DNA of 64,000 nucleotides from Dermatophagoides farinae (taxonomy: Eukaryota; Arthropoda; Arachnida; Sarcoptiformes; Pyroglyphidae). The DNA is taken from positions 4,591,001 through 4,655,000 of the forward strand of contig NC_134677.1 in the NCBI RefSeq assembly GCF_024713945.1, read 5' to 3'. The translations under genes were made by a program, and so were the position numbers. Below the pieces are notes generated by a model. The model searched no databases. It saw only the letters and a program-made list of their open reading frames with translations, and was not told where the DNA came from. Positions within the stretch are counted from its first letter, which is position 1. Every line of letters starts with the position of its first letter. Of this stretch, positions 49,552 through 64,000 are shown in pieces.

Positions 49552-52500
49552 TGTTCACTCAGATTCACGAATAATAAAAAAAATTCTATATTCGCGGATT
49601 TGCGATGACTATGCTAGTCAAGTGAAATCATAAACGACAATTATTATTCCTCGCATAGCACACAATATAATAATTACATAACAGTAAACGAATCATTTGA
49701 TAACTGAAATTTAACAAAAAAAAAATTCCCGTTGAATTTCTCACATTTCATTCTTTTCGCCTACACACAAACACACACGATTTGAAACACAAACACACAC
49801 GTCTATGGCATGTTTTTGATGTTCCATTGGATTCTCAATTCTCAAAACATCAATCATCAACAGTGTATGTGTGTATTGTGTTGCATGATTTTTCTTGGTT
49901 TTTTTTCATTATTTGGTTTTTCCATATTGTGAAAAAAACTAAGTGAAAAAGTCATAATAAATTATATAAAACGTTTCACTAGGTTTCTATATATTTTGGA
50001 TCAGATTTCAAAATCATAGAAAGAATTCAGAAATCATTTCGATCGTTTTGATTCTGTTTTTGACGTAGACACACGAGTATACAGATGCTTTCATTTATTG
50101 AATTCAATTACGTTCAACATATCACATCCGAATATATATAGTTAGTGGTCACACTAACACTATGATGATCTGGTGGTATGTATGTCACACACACATACAA
50201 ACACACACATATGGAACAAATGATATTAAGAGAACAAGAAATACTATTGCCTATCAATAATTGCCTAAGGTTATTGGAGATTTATTTGTCTATTGTCATC
50301 AAAATCTAGTCATATAAATATCGAAGTCAATATAATAATAACAATCCAATAATTGACAACAAAAAAATGCAAGAATGTAAAAAAATTGTATACTATGTGG
50401 ATCATATTCTGAGTATTATTATCATTATTATTAGTGATGACAAACAAATGTCTGTCACATGGACACATATGAGATTGGATTTTCATTCATTTAAATCAAA
50501 TGAAAACAAATCAGAACAAAAAAAAATTTACGCTTCAATCTCTCTACCGTTTGTTCATTTTAGAAATGTTCTTGTTTATATAAAACCTATATAAATGATA
50601 AAATAAATATGAATCCATGAATTCTATGGATGGATGGATGAAGGGATCATACAAATGATTGGCGGATCATATGATGATTGTTGACAATAAATAAAAACTT
50701 TCTCTCAGCTAGTATTTGACAGCCTATGGATGGTATTATAAGTTTACAAACAATCGTTATAAATATGGTGAATATATAAATATATTGTCACCATATCAAC
50801 ACACACATGAATGGATGAAATAAAAATCCAAGAAATAAAATGAAAAAGAATTGTTTGATATGATTATGATGAATGAATAAATATTTATATGGACCCAAAT
50901 GGTTCAACGGTTTTCATGGGTTGATCGTCGAAACGATACATACATTCTTGTCAACTATGTAACAGCAGTTTTATGAGCATCATTTTTGGATGATGAATCC
51001 ATTTTCTAACTATTTTTGGTTGCCAATTAAATGGTTTTATTCATCGCTAAATTCAAGGGTCAAATATACAATGTTTATGAACTATATCGGAATAAATGAA
51101 AGCCAAGTAGCACCAGAAAAAAAAATTTGAAATTTGATTCATCATCATTCGGTGGGGACGTCCAATATTTTATATTATGGAGTTAAGCCTCTATTTATTA
51201 TTATGATGGTGATGATTGACATTTAATTAAGTTTGCCCATTTTCCATAAATAATGATTCACCAAGTTTACGATAACAATTTTCATGTATTCCGTACACTA
51301 TATATTACTACACATGACAATTTCATAGAAATGTAATGATTCCATTTTATAATATGACTAATTGATCTGAAAATAGTTGTTTCGTTTCGTTTCGTTTTCA
51401 TAAATAAATAATACATTAAATTCTTGCCACGAATTGAGCTTGATTAGTGATGATGGTAGTGGTCATGGTGAATGATTTTTACATCCAGCATAGAAAAAAA
51501 ACCAAAAACCAGAAAATACAATTCTCTCAATTGTTTCGTAGATGAAAATTTGTTGCCATTTTTTTTCCAAATAGATTATGGGGATTTTTTTTTATCAACA
51601 AGAATAATATCATTTTATCACTACTAATATTATTATTTTAACAAAATTCATCTTTGTTTCACACTAATCAATCATTTCAATCATCTTGTCTATTTTGATT
51701 TTTTTTTCGTATCGTTACCACATTACCATTACATATAATATTAGATATATGATACGTGTGATGGTGATGGTATATCTATGGAGTAAATATAAAAAAAAAT
51801 CTTTGTCAGAGGCGAGGGTAAACAGAAAATTATTAAAATATTGATATGTAACTTACAAGGCAAGGGAATGAAAACAATATATATTCCCCAGGAATAATAT
51901 TATTAACAATAATAATAATAATAATAAAGAAAATTAAGTAAAATCCAACAACACCCCAAAATGAAAAAATGAATCGTAGTAGTTTGAATTTAGAAAAGTT
52001 TTTTTCAGCTTCTTCTTCTTCTTCTTGTTCGTTTTTTGTTCCATATTATGATTGATCACCTAATAAATTATTATCGAACGCACACAAATATATCAACAAT
52101 GCATATAAGCAAATGGAAGCGATGAAAAGATCGTATGAAAGAGCCTATGGAAAAAAAATAAATTTATTTTTTTTTTCATTGAAAGAAAAATAAAATGAAT
52201 TGTCACCCTAACCAGAAGAAGAAGAAAAAATTGTTGACAATTCATTTTCTTCTTTGATTCATTTATTCTACTACTATAGTCATCATAGTAAACAGTAACA
52301 ACAAACATATAGTAGCGATGGAAAAAGAAAACTTGATATTCAATTCATTTCAATTGTATCACTAGAAATTTCATATCAATCATATCCATGTGGAAATCAT
52401 AAAGTATCATTGAAATCTTTCCTCTTCTCCATACATCAACATCATCATCATCATTATTATTGAAATGGACTGTAATGATTCTCGATTCGATCAGATGATT

Positions 52501-55500
52501 GATCTAACTGTTATTATTTGATGAATTTCAATACATTTGAAAAATATATTAGTCCTTAATACGCCATCTATCGTATGTTTTGGATAAACATTTACTCTTT
52601 GAAAAAATATTCAAAAATGATCAATTTATAATAGCTTTAATGTCAGTATAATCAAGATCATCTTTCTTTCTAAATCATTTCAATAAAATCATTTAATTAT
52701 TTTGCCACTTTTAAATTGGATAAGTGTGAATATTTTCCTTTGAATTCTGTCCGAATGATCATCGGTCATTATAATTTGACTGTTCGGTATTTGATAAAGG
52801 AAAAAAAAGTTAATAATAATAGTGAGAAATAATTAGCAAGATAATGTGGATAATTTCGAATGAATCATAATTAAGAAACTTATACAAGCCGACAGTCAAA
52901 ATTATATTCATACATTCTTTTGGTCATTTTTTCGATTAAAATGTGATTGTGCCATATCCAATAATGATAACGAATTAAATGCAAAGGACTGAATGAATAG
53001 ATATGAAAAAAAAAATCATTATCATCATCAATAGCAGACATCACATACGAAACTGGACACTGGACTTTTAACGAATTTTAGTTGTTGTGAGGATTTATCA
53101 TCGTTGTCGTAAATTAAAGAATGGAAAAATTCTCCATTTTTTTCAGTCAATGATGAGTTTAATGTATTTTTGATTTATTTTTTTCACAGTAAAATGATGA
53201 TTGTATTATGTATGATATTCACACAAAAACACACTCAAATACCAACAACAATTGTCTAATTCCTATATTTCCTGAGAATGTTTGTATGTAAATACGATAT
53301 TTGATTTTTGATCTAATGTTGGTCTTGTCCACACACTGATAAGATGTTATTGTTATCAACTTTATAGATCAAAATTGTATGAATTTTCATTTTTGTGGTT
53401 TTATCTGAAAATCCAAATTTTTCATTTGTTGTTGTTGAATGTCCAACAAAGCTTTATCTTTTTCATATTAAATCATCATTAATGTTACAGATGAAACAGA
53501 TATATGAAAAAAAAATCTCAGCCAAAAAAAATCAAATATTTTTTTTTTTAAAAATCATTGTCATCATCAGTTATATAAGTCAAATGAATGAATATATATT
53601 GGACAAACATACAATGTACATGCATATTCAACTTGTATTTTTTTCTCTATCTATTGATATTATTATTATTTGACACTGGACATTTGAAATTGCATTTTTT
53701 TTGTTTGTTTGTTTGTTTGTTCTTCTCACTGAAATTATTATCTATTCAAATACGAACAACACACACACACACACACACAAAACACAAATAATTATCTGAA
53801 ACGTTGATATAATATATGTGAAAAAAAAGAATTAAAGAGAAAAAGGTGGAATGAAAAAAAAAAAAATGTTGATGATGATGGCAAGTGATTATTATCATTT
53901 TTTTATACATCACTATATAGTGTGTGTGTGTGTGTGTATGGTAGTGATATTTTCTTATTGACGATTGTATCAATTGTTGTTTGAACATGTATCATCATCA
54001 TCATCATCATCGAATGGCCCGACCTGTCCATGTTCATTAGTTTGGTCTGTGGATGGATCATCATTATCTCTATAGAGAATATATACAAATATATACAATA
54101 TATATGGACTAATTTTTTTCTGTTTCTTCTATTTGTTTGATTGTAGTCTCGTCTTGGGATGGACATTCAATGATAATGATGACAACAACAAAGACGACAA
54201 CAACGATGATGATATTTTTTTTTCTCTCAATATAATGATGATAATGGTGTAGTAGCTCCCGAAACATGGCAAATAATTAGGATGGCTTAATGTAGCCTCT
54301 TTCATCATCATCATCATCCATTGATCGGACAATAAAAAAACTCGGATGGTGGACGATCTTCGGTCATTTTTTTTTCGTTAGAATAGGCGACGATAGGAAG
54401 ATCAGCCAACAACATCAGATCACATTAACAAAGATTTCATCATCTTATGATGATGATGATGATTATAGCTATTTTATGTTGATTTTAATGTAGAAATTTT
54501 GATGACCATTACCATCAGTAACTAATAAATATTTGTATATGAATCTTTGATACCTGACCACAGCATTCAAGATGTGCTACGTATATTATATATATTCAGG
54601 TCTATTTGAAGTAAATAGGTGGAAAAAATTGCAATTCCAAATCTATAATTTTTTCTTATTGGTTCAATTCTATTCATTTTTGGTTCTGGTTATGATCGTT
54701 GTTCGTCGAACGCCAAATAGGTTATTATCTTTCATGCACACACACACAAACAAAATTTTTATATTTCTTTTTTCACTACCAATGAAGAATTGATAAAAAA
54801 AAATTCAAACTTTAAAAGGAGTGTTAAATCTTGCGTATCGATATCGAATGAAGAAAATTTTTGACCAGATAAAATGGACATTAATTATTTAAATCTGGAC
54901 AACAAACGATGACGACTGCAATCTACTTCTTATTGTATTTTATGTATGAATTTCTGGATGAACAAACATTCCACCCACCCACCTACCTGTCTGTATCTGT
55001 TTGTTTATTCTAATTATTATTATTATTCACTATCATCATCATTTCTGTTTATGTTTGTTTTGTAAAACTGATCAAAATTTTGTGATGATCAAAAAGAAAA
55101 AAAAATGATAATGGTCACTTGCATTTTTGAATCTTTCGTTTTCTGTCTTTCATTGTTATTGTTATTGACTCTGTCATATTTCAATATGTTCGGCAAATGA
55201 AAGGAAGAAAAAAAAATTGAACAGAAACTTTATGTTGTCAATCGAAGGGCAGTGAACAACAACAACAACAATCATCTATCCATCCTAACTAATCTATAGT
55301 TTATGCCCATTTTTTTCAATTTTTTTTTCACTATATACATTGATTTCAAAACTAATAATTTGATACATTCAACGAAAAAAAAAAATAAATAAATAAATTG
55401 TAATGGATGAATGAGAATAATCATCAAACTATGGAAAAAAAACAACAAGTTCAATGGTAAACATTGACCATTGTTATGGGATGAAATGATATTAAAAAAG

Positions 55501-58500
55501 AAAATATATTATATATACATGTATTATATATGTTATGTAAAACAAATAGATCCGAAACAACAAGCAAAGTATGCATATATCGACAAACAAACAAACAAAC
55601 AAATAAACGTTGTTCATTTTGTAGGTGGACATTTTGGATTCAATATTTTTTTTTCACTATCCCATAATAATAATAATAATAACAAAGGTAGTCGATAATA
55701 ATAACCATCAAATCATTTGAGTGAATTGGAATGAAATTTTTTTTTTGTCTTGTCTGTCTGTTTTTTTCATACATATATATTCGAACGAATAAAAAAATTG
55801 TCAGGCAATAGAAAAATTATTATTGACAATGAAATTTTCTTTATTTTTTTCTTTACAATTCGATCGATGCACAGCGTTAAAATCCCAAAAAAAAAAAAAT
55901 GTTTATGTTTGCATTTTATAATGATATACATTAGACCTTTAGAATCATTTAGATTGAATTTCATTTGAATATGTTTTCGAATCATCATCATCATCATCAT
56001 CATTATTATTTATGATGATTAAAATGAATGAAACATAGGATTATTAGTATACTACTAGTTGATTTTCTGATACGAACTAGAAATTATTTTTTTGACCTCG
56101 AATTTTTTTTGTTTGTTTGTTTTTTTATTTTGTTCATCATCATTGTCCATTATTAATCGATGATGTTATACCATTGCTACTGTATTATACATTTTAGTCT
56201 GATGGCATTTAATTTTGAATATCAATGAAATCAAATTTCTTGTTCAATGATTTGTCAAAATCATTATTATTATTCATCATCATCAATGTTGTATTCAAAT
56301 CAAACGTTGTTTGACATTTGTTTGAAATTTGTCAAAAAAAAAAAAAAAAAAAATGAAATAAAATACCAACGTTTGTATGATGTTGTGTATTATCCTCCTG
56401 TTCAATGTACATGTCAATCATCTAATCATGTTTTATATTTTATTTAGGCTGAAAACATTTCTTAGATATCAAAGTATAATATAATAATAATAATAATAAA
56501 AATTGAATAAGTGAAAAATTTTTTTCCAAAACATTTGACCACTTGAACCATATGAGACATTTTTTAGATTTTCTACTTTGGTCATCTATTTTGATACTTA
56601 AATTTTATTTTATTATTATCTTTTGATTCGATTCAATAATTTCAAAATTTTTTTTTTTTTGATGATTTTATTGAACATACATGTCAAAACAGTTACAATA
56701 ACGGATTTAGGATCGTCAAAGAGATGGAATATCTGTCCGTATTTTACTCTCTTTTTTATAACAATATAAATTTTAAGACATAATATTTGATGAAATTTTT
56801 TATTTAAAAAAAGTGACGTCCATTAGTATGAGTAAAAAAAGTATTGATTTGGATATCAATTCAATAGTATAACATGCATTTTTGTTGCATTGCTCCGAAT
56901 TCAAAAGACCACCAGAGAAGAAAAAACAAGCACAACCAACACACACACACACACACATAAACACTCCTTGCCACCTGATTACTTTGTCACACATTTTTTT
57001 TATGAATATTCACAATTTTTCATTTTGTCACTTCAAGTTGTTTTGCCAGTAGTTGTCATTCTTTGTTGTTGTTGTTGTTGTTGGTATTTTCATTGAGCTT
57101 CATTTTTAATAATGGTTAACAAAGATACATAACGGGCCAATGACGAGCATAAAATTGATCTAAAGAATGGTTATACGTAAATTATTATTAGTGACCGTCA
57201 TATGTAGGAGAGAGAGAGAGAAAGAGAAAGCAAAACACTTGGTCACTTAGAATTCCAAACCCAGTTTTCTGTTTTGTTACCAAATTTAGAAAAAAATCCG
57301 TTTGAAACGTTGTTGTCAACAACAATAAATATTGACAAACCAAATCTTTATTTAAGGTATCAAAATAATACCCATTGATATTTTGAATATTTTGATCATA
57401 ATGTATTTGACTTTGGATTTGTATGATTTTCGATTCATGTTTTTTTTTCTCTTTCTCTCTCTCTCTTTCTTTATTTCTCAGTATGTATTCATTACCGTTT
57501 TCTGTATTCAATGAATTGATTGACCTATTCACAAATCACTTAATAGAATGATTTCAAAAAAAAATTTCTTAATATTGCTCACTGAATAACTTGAATTGTA
57601 CGCGATTTGACAATATCAATAATGGTAATTGTGTTTTTTTTTTGTTAGTGAAATATGAATATAATTCGATTTTGTTGACAGTTAGTTTGTATATGTGCGA
57701 TTGAATTAATGAAATTTTTTCTTTCTTCTTTCTCATTTTCTCAAAGTCGATGTGTAGGATATTTCTGGAATATTTTAAACTTTTTCTCGTCCATGTATAT
57801 GAGGTCATTGAACATTGTAGCTAAATAAACATTGAAATAATGATCATTATGGACATTGTATAATTGTTATCCATAAGATGGTGTTATTCTGATTTATTCG
57901 TCTATCATTATCATTCTTGCCGAATGTGTTATGATGGACAAATTGGTCGATAGAAAGAATGATCGTCTGGTGATCCAGAACTATGACACCAGCTATATGA
58001 ATTCATTGAAATAAATTGAAAAAAAATCGTGTAAAATGTGTCTGTGTTTAGTGTCGTGGTCATTAATCACGATGACCGATCGATGATTTTCAAGTAAATC
58101 CTTCATTTGATCATTATGTTTGCACAAATTTGATTCAATTAGAGCAAAAATAAGAGTACACGTAAATACACAAACAAAGTGCCGAATAGATAATTGTCAT
58201 CGATGGGTCGGCCAATCGGCCTATTTCAATTTCTGATTCGTGATTCTTTCTTGTTTAGTTTACTTTTCAAGTTTGTTTCATTCATTCAAAAACTTTTTTG
58301 TTTGGTTGCTGTCAAAAAAATGTGAAACTTGTACATTCTAATTAAGATCGGCAACAAAAACCAATCAAGTTGTTTGGTTGTGGCTTTTATACGATCCAAT
58401 ATATTTGGCTATCATCATAGGACATGATTGATGATATGCGTCATGGCAAAGTGTTGAGTGCAATCAAACTATCATATTGACCATTCTAAATCAATAATTG

Positions 58501-61500
58501 TAATGATGCATTCTAATTTTATCAGTCAAGAATCTCATTGGCTAATATAAGCAATACACTCCCCTCCTTAAATGCCAAAATATGTCACCTAAATATACAG
58601 ATTAAATTTTTTTTCATACAATTAAATGAATGAAATGATAGAAATTCAAAAGAACAATTGAACCCGAAACATTATTCGAAAAGCATTGATTTGATTGAAC
58701 CAACAAAAAAACGTTCAAAACAGACACCATGTTTCATTTATATTCATAAACTAATTCTATTCGATTGGATGATTTTCGATTTTAGTTTTTCTCCATTTGG
58801 TTTGATACAACAACAACAACAACAACAACGAAATGAATGACTCTATGACAATAGAACAATATTATTGGTGATGATGGTTGTGTGATGGTAACAATTTTTT
58901 CTCGATATTTACATTATTTTCTGGTTTTAGACAAGCGTGTTATACGTTGTGGTCCAGTATTATTAAAAGCATTGATAGAACCTTACTGTGTGATTGTTAT
59001 CGTTATTATTATTATTATTGTCATTAACGATTTCGATTTTTATGCTCAAATTTTTCACACTCGATCTTATATATCCTCTTTTTTTCCTGGCTACTGGTTC
59101 CTGCTGCTGTTGTTGTTGTTGTTGTTGTTATTGTTGCTGTTGGTGACACTTTTTTCCCTCTCGGTTATTGTTGTTGATAATATTGTCACCAAAAACTATT
59201 AATATTAATGGCCACAATGAACAACAACAACAACAACAAGCAAAAACAACACACAATCAGGCCACAAATAACAAATATCAAGCGACCGAAACCAAACTTG
59301 ATAAAGGCAAAAAAAATGAAATCAACTATTTTCATTCAATTTTTTTCACTTTATATATTCTATGAATTCGGATACAAACAACAAACACCAAGACAAACAA
59401 TGACAAACGAAATAAATGTGTTTGTGTTTACAACACAATAAAAGTCAAGTACACGCATGAATGGACACACATCTCAAAGAAAAAAAAAATATAATAAGAT
59501 CCTGGAACACTTTGATAATATGGATAATATAGAAACACACACACACACTTATATTTTAATGTATTTGACGTTTACATTGTTATAATGAAAACAGTAAAAT
59601 AACTGAAAGTGAAAAATAAATTTAAAATTCAATTGTAAGCTAAACGAGAATTTCAATAATTTCAGCAATATGTAAGACACACATTTACGAATAGTGATTG
59701 AAATAATCATTTGGATAGCCAAAACAAATGATTATCTACATACAGCAAAAAAAATCATAAACATGGTAATTCAACTCGAAGAAGAAATCTGATAGCCTGG
59801 TGTTTGAATTTTTGTTGTTTCAATAACAGGAATGCAGTGTGCAACTCTCTGTCAATTGATAATTATTCATTTCGAATTGATCATCATTCATTCATTTATT
59901 CAAAACAAATTGTATAACTCATTTATTATAATTTCTAACCTAAAATATTTTATTTTTGCTGTAGAAATTTACCTGTATCTATGTGTGTTTACCTCATACA
60001 AAATCATTAATTTCATTTGATGTTACGAATATTTTTTCTTACAACCAACAAAGACAAAAATCTAGTTGAATAAATCATTTTTTTTCTGCCATTCTCTCTG
60101 TGTTTCGCGGTTGGAAGTTTTTATCGTTTGAACTAAAAAAAAACAAAAACAAAATTATTGTATACGATAACAAAAATTTCAATGAATGTAAAATTGATAA
60201 TTGAAGACTGAAAAAAAATTCGTGTGCCTTACAGAATTTTCAAATATAATCCAAATAAAATAACAAATTGGTGTTACCAACAACAACAACAAATGACCCA
60301 ATGATGATAAACAGCATGTTTTTTTTTGGCAGAAATAAGGCCACTCTCGTGTCTATCTCGTGTCATAGGTGATGTGTATGATGCCTGACCATAAAAATTG
60401 ATAACGATCAACAGGATCTTTGAAACATCAATTATCATTATTATCATGCATTTACAGACAAGTAAATCACAACTTTTTGTTGTCGCCAGTTTATATTCAC
60501 CTGACAACACTAATAACAACAACAACAACGACGACGACGATGACGACTACAACAAAAAATGCCGACATTGATCCAAAAGCGGATATTGACCTATCGACTG
60601 ACCAAGGGCTACTACTCTATCATTACATATCGATTTACAAAATACAATCTCCATTAAATCTTATTCTATTAAAATTGTTCTTTGATTTTTTTTTACTTTT
60701 TTTCTAATATCGACTATTGACAATCATAATATTTTCAGCATGAATCCGCTTGTTTTTTTTGTTTGTTTCTGTTGTACATAAAAAAAATAATCGAAAAATC
60801 TCCAAAATATCATCAAAAACCATTTTTCACTCGAATTATTACAAACTACTACTACTACACAAACACACAGACACAACATAATCGATCAGGATTATTCGAT
60901 TGTAAAGAATAATGAAAAAAGAAAATCATTTATGAATCATTCGAAAGATTTGAATTTCCAATTTAAATTTCAATGTTGATGATGATGATGATGCCAAATA
61001 ATCTCTAAATTTTTATTTGAATTCAAAAATAAAGATTTAAAATAAAAAATAAAATGAAATTTTATGCATGGAATCGAATATAAATATATGCTTGAATAAC
61101 GATTGAATAAAATGAATGAAAAAAAAATTTAAAATTTTTTTTTCATTTCATTTGATCATTGTGGATTTAACCAGTGTATTCATGCATACAAGAAGAGAGT
61201 AACAGACAAAAAAAATGCCAACGAATAGCCAGAAAAAATGACATTAAATAAAATAGAATTTTAACCAAAAATAAAAAAAAACTAACCTTGCATTTTCTTT
61301 TTTTGTCAAAAAGTCAATTCAAATTAAATCGACAGTCATAATAAACGAATTCGATTGATTTATGAATGTGTTTTACCCAAAGCCAATATTAGAACAATGT
61401 TTGTATGGATGTTTTTTAGGTTCACTTAATCTGTTTATTTCGATAGCTTCATTCTAGCATAAACAAATCATTGCCAATGAGAATGATAATCATTAAACAA

Positions 61501-64000
61501 CAAGAATAAACAAATTTCTAATGTTCCCTTAACTTACTGAATGAGATTTTTTTGTTGATCATTTCTTTGGATCTGGTTGGGTAACGTTGTTTTTTTGTTG
61601 TTGTTGTTGTTTTGATGCATCATAAATCTTGTATAAAAAATACGTGTTTGAAATGTATGTACACACAAAAAAATTTGTTTCACAAAAACTGTCATCATCG
61701 AATGAATGGAATTTTTTTTTCTATTCACTTTGGTGCTACCAATGTTTTTTTTCTTCAATAAACGTATTCAACAATATAATGGACAAATTAATTACACTCA
61801 AATGATTACGATTTGCGGTAAAACCTTGCGGGACCAGGGATCATAGTTCAGATAGGAGACATTGGACGGTTGTTTTGTTCAAAATTAATGGCTTGGAAAT
61901 GTCAACTCTGTTATTTACTTGGTTATTACTTTTTTTTTACTTATTCAAGGACCTGTACTTTTTGTTCTATGAATCGGTGTTTTCGTTTTTCATACTATTC
62001 AAATAAGCATTCTTTGGATAAATCAATTAAACTAGATGAATGAATGAATAATACGCTTTATTATTTTCGATTTATTACTCATACTTAAATGAATCGACTT
62101 TTCAGCTTGAAGTTTGTTTTGCTCAACGATACAACTACGACATCTATCGTTAGTCATTATTAAATTCTCAACAATGAAAAATATTTGTCACGAGTATGGA
62201 GCTGCCATCTATTAATATAATCAACAAATTATTATGTTGAATTTACTATTCACCAATCATGTTAAATGATGATGGTGAATAGTATCGCCATCTGTAATTG
62301 TTAAACAAAACCAAATATAATGGTGTTTTTTATTGATGATAGATGGTGTGATTATCAGATTTAAAAAAAAAGAATTTTCATTTATTTTTTCCCCTTTAAA
62401 AATCAATCATCACAAATCATTTAGATCCATTTTATTATAACATGTTCCGATATCATTAGAATTCACTCTTTTTTTTCTTGAAATTTATCGATAGCAATTT
62501 TTACTAATTTATCAAAATAATAAAGGTTAATTCGAATTGAAAACGTACACCCCAAAAAAAAATCAATTTTTGTAACAAGATAAATCTGGATAATTACATA
62601 ACAAATTCATTTTAATCTAGCTGCGATATAAGATTCCAAAAATTCTTGTCGCTGTTATACAAACTAGTCATTATTAGATATTTTAAAGAATTAAAAAAAA
62701 TCTCTAAAATAGCCTTCTATGGGTTAGTGCAAAAAAAATTGACAACATTATCAACAGTAAAATAAAAATTAAAATTCCTATTCAAAACAAAAAAAAAACT
62801 AAAACTAATAAATACATTCATTGTACCCTTCATATATCGATTGAATCAATCAGATCAAATTTTTCTTGTTCATGTTTTGAGACAAACAAACAACTAAATA
62901 AATACATTTCAGATAATACAATGGCCACAACATAATAGCGTGCGCACAAACACAAACGTACAATATATATCACAGAAACAAACAGGAAAAAAGCAATACC
63001 AGAAAATATTACTTCATCATTGTAAAAGTATATAGCATCATTGGTACCGGTCATAAAAGGCGGATTTCGGGTTTGTCCAAACGTGTATACACGTGAACAA
63101 CATAGAAGCTAAACAAAACAAAACAAAACAAAATAAAAAAAACAATCATCAAACATAACATGCAGAACAGGCACACATACCACACAAATAGCTAGCTTGT
63201 AGGAATGTACCAATTCTAATTCATTCTTCAATGATGAAATTCAAATAGAGGGAGGATTGAAGGATTTTTTCTGGTATCATCAACAACAGGATAAAGATTC
63301 TGTGGTTCACATTTTTTTTGTCTGAAAATGTAATATAACAAGCAAACAAAAGAAATAGAAATATATAAAGTTATAATCTATTTGGTTGGTGAAAAAAAAA
63401 TAGAATAGAATAAATATTTCCCAACCAATTCGAATAGATAAAAAGCTAGGTCCTGGATAGTTGTCGATTATCAAACGATCGTTCATTACAATTTTGCTTT
63501 ATACCGTTTTTTTTCTATCTTTCACTCTGGAACCTTAATTTCACAAGTGTATGTGTACACGATACATACAATGTACATGTCCACGTCATTTACAATTTTC
63601 TTCTGGTTCCATGATGATTATACGAATTTTTTTTAGCCCCTCTCACTATTTTCTATTATCCTTCTTGATCTGCCTTTTATTTCTGGGCCCATCCTCCTCC
63701 TGGTTTTTCTCCTATTGATTCGATCGTTTTTATTTTTTTTTACTGTTCATGTTTCTGAATCATGTTGAACATAAAAATCGCTGCTACAATTCATATCTCA
63801 TTCATTCATCCATGGTTGTACGATCTTCATTTTGTATCACTTGTATTTTTTTGTGTATTTGGTGATGATTTGATTGTTGCATCATTGTGTATCGTCGAAT
63901 ATTAATGTCGATGGTATGATAAACATAGAATTCTCATTCAAACATCCAAAACAACGTATGAGTTGATGGCATATGTACATACACATACATTGACATTGTG
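49552..64000. other. AT-rich noncoding DNA, last part
   Basis: No supported protein gene. Simple repeats include (TTC)n near 52010-52029, (TTTG)n at 53703-53719, (CA)n at 53759-53779, (GT)n at 53921-53938, (CAT)n at 53993-54011, a 20-base poly-A at 56334-56353, (TTG)n at 57064-57084, (CAA)n at 58806-58829, (TTG/CTG)n at 59101-59129 and (AAAAC)n at about 63111-63130. Palindromes or hairpins occur at 62244-62284 and 63081-63094. Short open frames here carry leucine, glutamine or asparagine runs encoded by the trinucleotide arrays. Confidence 0.7.
62244..62284. repeat. 41 bp hairpin
   Basis: The arms tactattcacc and ggtgaatagta pair perfectly and continue inward as AATCAT/ATGAT with one bulged base, around a short loop. 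Confidence 0.85.

Noticed and set aside
58933-58990. Possible exon after CTGGTTTTAG
   Set aside because: It has an acceptor-like start, but the frame soon becomes isoleucine and leucine runs from repeats and no donor or family is visible.
61805-61900. tRNA-like A-box (TAGTTCAGATAGG) and 34-codon frame ending at 61846
   Set aside because: The presumed acceptor arms do not pair and the B-box is poor; the short frame has no recognisable domain.

Overview
The window looks like a very AT-rich, repeat-dense arthropod nuclear genome, most probably an astigmatid mite of the house-dust-mite type. The basis is inference: short (ATG/CAT)n, (TTG/CAA)n and (CA/TG)n arrays recur every few hundred bases, homopolymer A and T runs are everywhere, and the only intact recognisable gene is an arthropod-style secreted GH29 alpha-L-fucosidase. 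No bacterial gene organisation, operon, CRISPR array or rRNA was seen.

Layout. Positions 1-20460 hold AT-rich noncoding DNA with simple repeats and no gene I can defend. Positions 20463-22290 form a compositionally foreign, visibly GC-richer island of nested transposon relics. A decayed minus-strand Helitron carries the C-terminal part of a PIF1-like helicase, a GC-rich hairpin minisatellite and a canonical-looking Helitron 3' end. An 81 bp hAT miniature element has inserted into its helicase reading frame, and a second hAT miniature element (136 bp) lies about 330 bp further on. Both hAT elements keep perfect 8 bp target-site duplications. Positions 22290-29610 are again noncoding, with one weak tRNA-Ser-like relic near 22.9 kb.

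Positions 29627-30991 encode the alpha-L-fucosidase in one exon. A strong 3' splice site lies 14 bp before its ATG, so at least one upstream untranslated exon is expected. From 30992 to the end (33 kb) I found no convincing protein gene. That stretch contains microsatellites, a cluster of long GT arrays (48.2-49.6 kb), several perfect palindromes and hairpins, a TATA/initiator-spaced promoter candidate near 32.7 kb, and a small cluster of NK2-type homeodomain sites near 45.1 kb.

The window is therefore gene-poor. The fucosidase acts alone as a secreted or lysosomal enzyme removing alpha-L-fucose. The most unusual content is the layered Helitron/hAT island, whose insertion order can be read directly. 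All similarity statements come from reading the sequence and from family knowledge; no database search was run.
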